Origin: Merluccius polli
Taxonomy: Eukaryota; Chordata; Actinopteri; Gadiformes; Merlucciidae
Assembly: GCA_030340625.1 (NCBI GenBank)
Contig: JAOPHQ010004835.1
Coordinates: 494,001-558,000 of the forward strand
DNA: 64,000 nt
Direction of reading: 5' to 3'
Positions 12,948 to 22,550 of this stretch are shown piece by piece (the first letter of the stretch is position 1; each line of letters opens with the position of its first letter). The position numbers and the translations under genes are program-made. The notes under the pieces are model-generated. The model did not search any database. It worked only from the letters and a program-made list of their open reading frames with translations, and was not told the origin of the DNA.

Positions 12948-13532
12948 TATTGAAAAAAATAAAGTTACCAAAAGGCCCAACCGTTACTTGGAGCCAGAAA
13001 TATAACAAGGTCACATTTACAGATGCTCCCCCTCCCCTCACAGAGATTCTTGCACGTACACAGATGTACAAAAAATGCCCAGGGGAGACGCTACTCTCTT
13101 GGGACTGGGTGCGCTTGGTGATGTCACGCGGCCCAAACCTCGCACATAGGCGAGGGAGGCCCGGTCAAAATGGGCACTGCGACTCAGCCTCCCCACGAAA
13201 GACGGGGGAAGCCAAGTAAATATGCCCTGCTATCTAACTTCAAACTAGAACTTGCCCTTTTTTTTGACGAAAGAGTATCCATGCTCGTGATGTCATCCCC
13301 CTTTACTGAACCTGTCCTTTAGTCTAGATATCCACGGACCTGAGACTCAGGTTGTGACACCAGCGCTGTATTTGTTATTATATGCATTTACTCGTTGACT
13401 TTTGATTAAGTTTGATTAAGAATAAATCTATTCAGTTTAATTCAGTTTATATCTCTTTATTTTCTCCTCATTTTTGATCTGATACCTTAAAGGGTCCGCT
13501 CCGTGAATAGGCCAGAGGTTTTTCTCCCTTCA
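12948..13532. mobile_element. Second insertion, 585 bp, with 4-bp duplication
   Basis: Interrupts the hAT-type element between matching flanks GCAT (12944-12947 and 13533-13536); the uninterrupted site is seen at about 8687. On the minus strand it starts TGAAGGGAG. The interior has no recognised gene. Probably another solo LTR or LTR fragment, but the class is uncertain. Confidence 0.55.
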
Positions 13533-13679
13533 GCATCCATAGGGATTTTCAAGTTTAGACAATTGGAAGGGATCTGCATCACATTTTATCCATTAATAGA
13601 GCACTCAATAAGACATGTTATTGTATTTCGTCCCCCCCCCCCCCCGAGTCCGCCAGTGCTGAAAGTAGAATGTTTCAAG

Positions 13680-13755
13680 TCGGAGAAACGAAACTGAGCG
13701 ACATGTGACAACAGACAGCTGTTTGGAAAACGAAACTTATGTTGCTCGGCTATTT
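13680..13755 (+). promoter_or_regulatory. ISG15 unit 3 promoter with ISRE
   Basis: ISRE GAAAACGAAACT at 13726-13737, a second GAAA-type site at about 13683-13696, and TATA-like ctatttaaac near 13750. It is as well preserved as in units 1 and 2. Confidence 0.87.
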
Positions 13756-13837
13756 AAACCCAACGCATCACCGCTGATGTGGAGAAGAGAAACGTTGTTC
13801 ACCGAGTCGTACACCTCCATCGTCCTCCGTAGATCAT

Positions 13838-14109
13838 TTGGATAAAGCAGTTTGTTCATTATTAGCCACCGGAGCCACCGTACGGCCTCATCCAATCAGA
13901 ATGCCCGGTGGCCTGGTTCACTTTTACTGTATCGCAATTCAGTTAAGCAATGCTTGGATTACATAAAGTCGTATACACCCGGTGCGATCTTTGACTCGTA
14001 CCAACCCATACAAACTCTCTACATTGTATCAGAAGTGAGTACGGACTTCTCGCCAGTGTTTTTTTTTTCGGTCGTCGTTGGACAACGTTGTTTTCCTTTC
14101 CCCGACGTG
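13838..14109 (+). mobile_element. LTR/leader fragment of a Ty3/Gypsy-type element
   Basis: The sequence is foreign to the other ISG15 units and directly precedes a gag ORF. It contains tatcagaagtgag at about 14028, resembling the primer-binding-site start seen after LTRs of this class. The LTR boundary and any target duplication are not resolved. It contains short upstream ORFs. Confidence 0.5.
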
Positions 14110-15372
14110 ATGGCGGATGGATTTCGCAGACCAGACCCTCTCGTTTTTGATAAAAATATCGCCGAGAATTGGCGTATTTTTGAGCGGGAGTACAATATTT
14201 TAATTGGTGCCGCACACTCGGACAAGTCAGCAAAGACCCAAGCTTATATCCTTCTCAACATTGCTGGTCCAGAAGCCATCGAACGGGAGCGGTCTTTCGC
14301 CTACTCTGCAGCTGAATCTCGGGAGGACCCTGAATGTTTAAAGAAAAAGTTTCGTGAAATCTGCAATCCTCAAAACAGGACTATGGAAAGGCACAAATTT
14401 CATACCAGAAGTCAGAAACGGGGTGAGAGCATCGAATCATTCACAAGTGACTTAAGGATTAAGGCTAAATGCTGCCATTTTGGAGACCTGACGGACGAGC
14501 TGATCTGTGACCGCGTCGTGTGTGGCGTTACCAGTGACACTTTGAGGAAAGCTCTGTTAAGAGATAGCGAGCTAACACTTGCCAAAGCCATGTCTATCTG
14601 TCGGATACACGAGATGACCGAGGAAAGCAGAAAGACATTAGCAATACAAAGTAATGCTGCCAGTGTAAATGCAGACAGAGGTACTTCAGACAGAGGTAAG
14701 TTAACGTGTAGGCTATTTAAGTGTTTATGCTTAATAGGGGTGTACATTCGAAAATATATAATACATCTAAAATGCGTGTAGCCTATTTCTTTTTTTCCAG
14801 AAGAAGCAGTATTCGTCATCACGGATATTAAAATCACTCTTCTTAACGGGGAGTCACATCCACTAAGCGTCCCACCAGGGACCACCGTGGGCTCGCTGAA
14901 AACCCTCATCTTTAACCAGTTTAAACTCTCCCCGGAGAGACAGCGGCTTTTATACGACACCAACGGGCAGAAAATGATTCTTGATGATGCCTTAAAATCT
15001 CTGAGTGACTATAATTTGCCACCCTGGGCAAATATCTTCGTGCTGGTCACCGAGCCCACTGATATCCAAGTGTTCCTGAGAACATCGACGGGCCAGACGC
15101 ACACATACAGCATCCCACCTGGGGAGACGGTGGCGGGCTTCAAGCTCAAGGTTAGACAGAGGGAAGGAGTTGCCGTGGACAAACAAAGGCTGATCCACGA
15201 AGGCAAGCAGATGGACGACGGCCATCGACTGGAATACTATCACGTGAAACGGCACAGCACCATACCTGCAAATACGGCTACTAGGCTAGGACTCGGGAGG
15301 AGACGCGGGCGAGAAAGAATGAAAGTTATTTTTGTTAGTTTACAAATGCCTGAATTCCACATGGACCATTAA
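14110..15372 (+). CDS. Predicted Gag-ISG15 chimera (Ty3/Gypsy gag fused to two ubiquitin-like domains)
   Basis: Exon 1 (14110-14695) begins MADGFRRPDPLVF in good ATG context (G at -3 and +4). It encodes about 195 aa of a Ty3/Gypsy-type Gag capsid region, with motifs FEREYNIL, RGESIESF, DLRIKAKCCHFGDL, LICDRVVCG and LTLAKAMSICR, ending before the zinc knuckle. It stops at the ISG15 donor cagacagag|gtaagt. Exon 2 (14801-15372, after tttttccag) continues in frame: the split codon gives Glu, then EAVFVITDIKITLLNG. The product would be 385 aa. The ISG15 initiator is ACG, and no other methionine gives a complete first domain. One Thr codon is missing (HRLEYY), and indels after HSTI replace LRGG with an unrelated Arg-rich tail, so conjugation is not expected. 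It may be a functional chimera or a pseudogene. Confidence 0.6.
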
Positions 15373-16030
<658 letters not shown>

Positions 16031-16376
16031 TAATCCCTTCATAACATGGAAACCACCTCTGGGCAGTTACACCTGTAGCTGCTGCTTATCGCCACTAGGA
16101 GGAGACCGAAACTCAGCTGACCGCTAGAGCTCGTCTTTCTATGGCTGTAGAATGTAGAATGTTTCCAGTCGTGACAGTCGTTTGGAAAACGAAACTTATT
16201 AGGCGCGACTATTGGATGATGTGGAGAAGAGAAACGTTGCTCACCGAGTCGTACATCTCCATCATCCGAGACTTCAGACAGTAAGTAAACGTGTAGGCTA
16301 TTTTAGTGTTTATTATGCTTAAAAGGGGTGTAAATTCGAAAATATAGAATACATCTAAAATGCGTGTATTTCTTTC
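16031..16376 (+). pseudogene. ISG15 unit 4: promoter, exon 1 and part of intron only
   Basis: The upstream block, a perfect ISRE (16185-16196) and the 5' UTR exon (catccgagacttcagacag, exon end near 16280) are present, with intron sequence as far as aatgcgtgtatttcttt. The coding exon is absent: the sequence runs into a C-tract at 16377. The TATA-like box is damaged (gactattggat in place of ctatttaaac), and the donor reads cagacag|taagt with a G lost. The 3' flank of the unit reappears at 18190-18660. It is a gene remnant whose coding region was lost or replaced. Confidence 0.75.
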
Positions 16377-18190
16377 CCCCCCCCCCCCCCCCCCCCCCCC
16401 GGTCAACAATCGCGCAGCACCCCCCCACTATAGTCAGTTAGACCGTGTAGGCTATTTTAGTGTGTATAGCCTTTGGCAGTTGCTCCTGCCACATGCCACC
16501 TTAGTGGCTTTTGCTGGGGCCCTCCGACACAGGACAGGTAGATGTTGTAGAATGCATTTATTGGATATGGCAAGATGGTATTTGCCAAGCAGATGTAACA
16601 TGCTGCCATGACGGTGTCTCTCTCCTCAGTCAGTGCGTTTACATGACACTCAAGAAAGTCGACTTTTTGGCTTAACCCAACAATGATTGGATTACTAAGA
16701 TGCATGTATACACCTTAATCAGGTTAAAATCGGTTCGAGTCGACCCTCTCATTATCAGGTTAAGACCCCTAGATTATGCGATTCATAGCCGACTAAGCGT
16801 GCATGTAACCAGTCGGATTGGATTATCCGTTGAATTGCGTTCTGCGCATGCTCGAGATCTTTTCCCGGGGCCGTGAACCGGAAGTAGAAGGAGACGATAG
16901 TCTTGTTGTTGTTGTTGTTGTCGCCGTCGGATAAGGGATAACGAGAAACGGCGATTTATTTAAAAAGGTGGCGCTATAAGAATTGTGTCCCGGCCGCGGG
17001 AGCGCGCATGGCATGCATTCATTAAAGGTGGAAGCACGCGGACACTACGCTTCATTTCACCTAAGGCTGAATTAAAAGTATGTTTTTCTAAATGTGGGTC
17101 ATCAACGAGGTTGTAAAGTAGTGACTTCGGGCACATCTGTCAAAATAAATGTTTTTTTCTCCCGACGTGTTTACGACCTTTATTCATTCATTCAGGGCAG
17201 TTCTGGTGGGAGAAATATGTTTTCAGTAGACAGCTGTCAACTAACTTTGGGTCGGCGATTTATTTAAAAAGCTGGCGCAGAAGATGGAGGAAGCCGGTGC
17301 CGTGCCTATAGGAGTGTATCTTCATCAACGTGCATTCAGTACACACTACGCTTCGATTTAACCCAAGGCTGAATTTAAAGTCCATGTTTTTCTAAATGTT
17401 GCTCATCAACGAGGTTGTAAAATAACTACGATCTTTATTCATTCATTGCGCCGCGGCCGAACTGACGGCGGCATTCTCTGATATATGAATCTTACAGACT
17501 GCGTCGGGTTCTCCGACTCTCTGGTACACAACAAGTAAAGACTCCTAGTCGGGTTTATCTCGGCCATGGGGAAAAGGAATTGGGGGAAATTAACTTTGGC
17601 TTTGACTCTCTGAAGTCCAGACTGAAACGCGACATGGAGGAGAAAGCGATGTTTCAGCAGACGGCTGTCAGTTCACTTCGGGTCCATATCGTTTCTCCGA
17701 CGCTCCGCTGTTCCTCTCGGTCGTATGCGGACCGCTCCGCGGACGACCGAGTCGGCATACGACCGAGAGCGGAACAGTGGAGCGGCGGAGAAATGATTAT
17801 CACCCGAAGTGAACTGACAGCTGTCTGCTGAAACATCGCTTTCTCGAATGAGTTTGTTGTTGCTGGTGACGTAAAGGGGTCAACCGGTGGCTCTACTACC
17901 ACTAGTTGAAATGGGCACAGCGCCACCTATCGTACCGGGGCATTACATGCTCCGGCCAATGAATCGGATTACTCGCCGCCATGTATACGCGGACAATTGC
18001 AGTTGACCAGTTGCGGAGCATAGACGAGCAATGGCTTTAATCGGGTTTATTCTGTGCATGTAAACGTCTAGGCCAGGTGAGGCTGTAAACCAGCTAGCAA
18101 CAACACACGCTCCCCAACCCCCTAAACTGTAAGGCAATACTCCCTAAACTGGCCTTTTTCAACATGAACTGTAAATGAATTATACTTCGT
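16377..18190. mobile_element. Composite repeat replacing the coding exon of ISG15 unit 4
   Basis: After the C-tract and a short repeat of ISG15 intron sequence (about 16442), the stretch 16631-18070 has inverted ends cagtgcgtttacatg and catgtaaacg. Inside are two diverged direct copies of a block of about 190 bp (about 16945-17120 and 17240-17430, with gcgatttatttaaaaag and catcaacgaggttgtaaa) and a palindrome of about 206 bp (17640-17845). No transposase was recognised. The terminal repeats suggest a non-autonomous DNA transposon. Confidence 0.55.
17640..17845. repeat. Imperfect palindrome, arms about 100 bp
   Basis: The left end gagaaagcgatgtttcagca is the complement of the right end tgctgaaacatcgctttctc. 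The arms match over most of their length around a centre near 17743. The open frames read across it on both strands mirror each other and are artefacts of the palindrome. Confidence 0.85.
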
Positions 18191-18700
18191 ACACAGACCA
18201 TTTACAAGATCATTATTTTATTTATATATCTACAGTCCATCTCTGTTTGTAGATGTTTGGTTAACATTTGACAAGACTTGGGCATTCTCTGAAATAAAAA
18301 ATTAAAACCAGTTTAATTAACTAATTTAGCACAGCAAGCAGCACAAGCACAGGACAATTCAGAACATACGTGACATGTATATAGCGAGAAAGAAGTAGAC
18401 ATGGAAAAGTTGATTAATGGCCAATAAAAAGTGATTTAAGAGAGAACCAAGTGAAAAGTAACTTTAATGGGAGAAATGTTGTTATTGAGACATACAAAGA
18501 GCATAATGCATGGGTGAGGAATGAAGTTTCACCATTTGTGAAATAATGACATTGAAAAAGAGGAGATTATATAGGAAAAGATATATAGATTATTTACATT
18601 ACATGAATTAGTTAGATTTCTTCTTTTGCCCTCGTATCCACACCAAGCATTATGTGGTAACACACACCTGACTCCTATTGTTATGACCGGTGAGACACAG
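18191..18700. repeat. Orphan ISG15-unit 3' flank
   Basis: Matches the blocks downstream of units 1-3 (gtccatctctgtttgtagatg, gcctcgtatcc-like ccctcgtatcc and accaagcattatgtggta). It marks the end of the tandem array. Confidence 0.75.
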
Positions 18701-18827
18701 CCGACAGCAGTCCACTGCTCTTGCCACTCAGGTGCATCAAGTGTTTATATAAAGCATTTCTTTATCTTCCATATGTAAAATGTAAGATGTTACAAGATGC
18801 TTCACTAAACAACCACGTCACAAGCTT

Positions 18828-20231
18828 TCATTTCCTGACAGATGCTAGATAGGCGTACCAAAACAAGGCCACCATGTTGGCAAACAGCACTCTGAACTGA
18901 AAGAGAAGGGGAAACATGAGACATGCCATCAAGAACCTTTGAAATGTAAACTGTTTGGTGTACTGTCTCCTCATTCTTAGGGAAAATGACATTCACTCAC
19001 TCTTTAGATGTTATGCTTTTGATGTTTTTTTCCATTGTGGTACATATGATTTTCAGATATAATTACTTATATTAATAGAATAACTAATTATACTAATATA
19101 ATAAAATTGCCACATCTGCCTGCCAAATTGGAACAGTGGAATTGTATAGAAACAGGTTAACATGTCATATATGCTCGACATTAAAATGATTCCCAAGGTT
19201 TGAAAGATATATTTGCAGTACATTTGTTAATGAGAGTTTTTGTCTGATATCACACCTTATATGAACCTCAGTTGGATTGTTCAACAGGAGTTTTCCATGC
19301 ATTAATATGTAACTCATATACATTTACTACTCCCATGTTTCCCTCCCCAAGAGCCGCAGATAATCAAGAAGATCAATAACAAAAAGATCAGTGACACTCA
19401 CCTGGACAGGTACAAAGTTGATGTTGATGAACTGAAAAGGAGTCCACACTTTCCAGTTCATCTTCAGAGCAGTCCAATAAGTACCTTCCAATTTCTTTTG
19501 TAGGTCAGCCAACCCCTTTGACTGAAATGACAAAGGAAAAACATGTGAAAGTATGCCCTTGAGCGGTACACTGAACTACAACTTTTACAGTCGATACAAT
19601 TACGCATAAAAAACCCTCAACATACAATACTAAAAAAAAAGACAGTGAAATATATATATATTTTAAATGTTGGCACTACTATTTAGCTACTATACTATAG
19701 CTTCTATGTTTAAATTCTATGCAATAGTGGGATTCAATAAGATATCAGTATCCTCTAATACAATGACAATTCAATGATACTTCTGATTAAAAATGCTGGC
19801 TCTATAATTGGCATGCCTCCTGACAGTCTAGAACAGGGGTTCTCAATGTTTCTCAACATATTTATAAGGACCCCCTACAATAACTATAGGTGTTATAGTT
19901 TGCAACCTGACAGGAAGCCAGGAAACATTAATAACATGCATTGGAAATCTTGTGCTCCCCCTACTGGCTCAATTCAGTTTCACGTTATATCCCCCTACAA
20001 AAAAAGACAACAGATTTCAATAAATTAAAACAATTTAATTGATCATAAATTGGCATCAACATATGGCAGACAGAATAGCTGCCATTTATTTGTTTATTTA
20101 TTTATTGTTGATCATTTCAAATCATTTAGTAAATTAAATTCTTCTCGTGTTTTCCACATCCTCTTATAATTGTTTTGTCATATCAGGATAAAGCATGCAG
20201 GCAAATTTAGAGGTAATGATAATACAAAGTA

Positions 20232-20266
<35 letters not shown>

Positions 20267-21910
20267 ACTGTTACAGAAAACCTTTTTTTTTTTACATATT
20301 AATTATTGTCTATTATTATTATTATTGTTATTATTTTTAAAATAAATTATGTATATATGACCCCACTTTGAGAAGCACTGGTCTAGAAGGTGTTATGGAG
20401 GTCAGAAGCAGAAGAATTTATTCGTTTGAAGTAGTTGATGTCTAATAATGTCTAGATGTTCCACAGAAGGTTTTAGGAAGTCAATTGTGCCTTCAGCTGT
20501 TACATTTGCCAATATGTTAAATTGTATTCTTTCAGGCTTTGGTAGCCATGTTTGTTAAGAATTTTTATTTGTTATTTTTTTTAATTTTTTTTTACAGTTT
20601 TAACACTGACATCAAATGTCTTAGTGTTTTATTCTTTGTTTGTGTACGGAGCAAAGTCCTTTGAGGTCTCTTTGAGGTTGTGTGCAGGGGTGACCAATCC
20701 AGTTTCCCCCTAGGAGTGTATTGCATCGCCAATACAAAAGATAATGGATCGAAAGATCCAACATGCCAGATGTAGCAACTTGCAAAAATGCTCTACCATG
20801 GAAGCATGCTTTTCTAAAGGAGGAAAAATATGTAAATAATGAATAGTTCAACATAGGTTAGAATGAGCCCAAACTAGCAGGCATCAGTCCGGGGTCTTGG
20901 ACAAGTAGACCCACCTCCAGGGTGTTCATGACCAGGTAGAAGATGAACAGGAAACCCGGAGCAAAGACCAGGCGGTCCAGTACCAGACGCTTGACAATAC
21001 AGTAGGGGTCTGTGGTGGGCATCCACACCTCCATCAGCTGGTAGAAATAGTGGCTGAGTGGCCCCGTGAGCAACAACCTGGAACCGAACATCGTCAGTCC
21101 TCACTGTGATTTCACTATTGGATTTCAGTCATAAAATCCAAATCAATTTAATCAAATCTGCTTTTATTTGATAAATCTGAACGTGTGAGTAAAAGAAAAA
21201 TACACAGACTGACAGAAAGAAATGTGCCCGTATTCCTAGACGTGCATTCATTCATCCATAATAATTAAAATGCAAAACATAACAATTTACCCAAATATTG
21301 CGTAGCGACCGGCTGCTGCTCGGTCCACATCTTGGACTGGCTTTCCGTTTTTGGCGTTTTTGTTCGCCTCCAGAATTTGAGATAGGAGGTTTCCTAAAGA
21401 TGAAAGTATACCGCTGAAAACCAAGGCGTATGATTATTGTCAAAGGAAAGCAAAAATAATTGTACTAAAATAAAATGTGGCCTATTCTGTGGGAGTTTTT
21501 TTGTAGGCAGACGTTGATTGGTTCAAATTAGACATCCTCACAATGGGGGTCACTAGAGGTCGTACCCACAAAGTACACGATGGTACATGTCAGATCATTA
21601 AAACCCGCCGATACACAAAACGGGTTTTTCTGCAACTATTTATTCAGCAGTGTGTCTTGTTTTGTAGCACACTTTGTTGCAGACGCGTCCACCTGTTGTA
21701 TACGATAACTTTCCGTGACACAAATAAAATGTGTGGCTGCGGAAAAACCTCTGGCAATTAAACGCAATGCTGGTAAATAAATGACTTATAATGTACTGAC
21801 CTCGTTACAGACTTGGTAAGAATAGGATATTTCTTCAGTAGAAACAAATACTGCTGAAGCAAGCGAAAGTGGATGGCTGTCTCTCGGACTGGTACACTTG
21901 CTACAGGCAT
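18828..21910 (-). CDS. pxmp2: Peroxisomal membrane protein 2 (Mpv17/PMP22 family)
   Basis: PXMP2 is a channel-forming integral protein of the peroxisomal membrane. Five exons on the minus strand join in phase: 21910-21801, 21413-21291, 21077-20915, 19521-19402 and 18896-18828, giving 194 aa. The N-terminus reads MPVASVPVRETAIHF and YPILTKSVTSGILS. The family signature comes from exons 3-5: LLLTGPLSHYFYQLMEVWMP, LDRLVFAPGFLFIFYLVMN, NWKVWTPFQFININFVPVQ and FRVLFANMVALFWYAYL, with hydrophobic segments matching four membrane spans. A CRE-like TGACGTCA lies 110 bp upstream of the ATG (22020-22027). Intron 3 carries a hAT-type element. The gene follows UNG on the same strand. Confidence 0.96.
19834..20380. 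mobile_element. hAT-type MITE in PXMP2 intron 3
   Basis: Ends CAGGGGTTCTCAA and TTGAGAAGCACTG are inverted repeats, flanked by the perfect 8-bp target duplication GTCTAGAA (19826-19833, 20381-20388). The 547-bp AT-rich interior has no ORF and holds an (AAT)n microsatellite at about 20235-20265. Confidence 0.9.
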
Positions 21911-22013
21911 GGCTCTCTATCTGGACGCGTCTTCACTAAATAATAGCAGCAGCGGAATAAAGAGCAGAAGCAACAGCAGCGTGCGGACAACTCTTCCGTC
22001 TCCGAAACACTTT

Positions 22014-22035
22014 ACGTCATGACGTCACTCCAGTG
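22014..22035. promoter_or_regulatory. CRE-like sites in the PXMP2 promoter
   Basis: TGACGTCA at 22020-22027 with nearby tgacgtcactccagtgacg. It sits about 110 bp upstream of the PXMP2 ATG, near the expected transcription start. Confidence 0.5.
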
Positions 22036-22550
22036 ACGCCCTCATCACGTAAAAAACAAAAAAAGCTCTCGTTATATGTGCTAATCATGCTGTTAATTTC
22101 AATGATAATTGAAAGCACTATAATAGAATTGCATGGCTTGATTTTGTAGTTGATGGATAATGAATAGTAAAAACTTAAAATATAATGTATCATTTTAACA
22201 TTTGTTGCAGAATTAAACGATTCTGCAGGTGTCATCGTGGATAATGGATTAACTATAATATACTATACTAGAATCTCTATGAAACAAGAGGTTTAAAAAC
22301 AATCTTTAATGTATAGACAATATACATGCAAATATTTACAAACTATTAAAAGAACGATTTTGTAAATGTTGCGAAAGTGAGATGGACTGAACATTAGTCA
22401 ACTTTGAACAATGTTTTTAGATGATTAAACCGACCAAAAAACAGCAACAATCAGCAGAAATATAAATGAAAGCTTATAGATTGGTTTAAATGTAAAAAAG
22501 TGTAGTAAATCTACTGTAATGTTCATCTACAAACAGACAACGGTATAAGG

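Noticed and set aside
13852..14109. Upstream extension of the gag frame
   Set aside because: It starts only at a TTG codon and lies in LTR/leader-like sequence. The first ATG in good context is 14110.
14696..14781. Read-through of the gag frame into the intron as a stand-alone Gag
   Set aside because: It is possible if the intron is retained, but the donor and acceptor are both well preserved and identical to those of the intact ISG15 copies, so splicing is the simpler reading.
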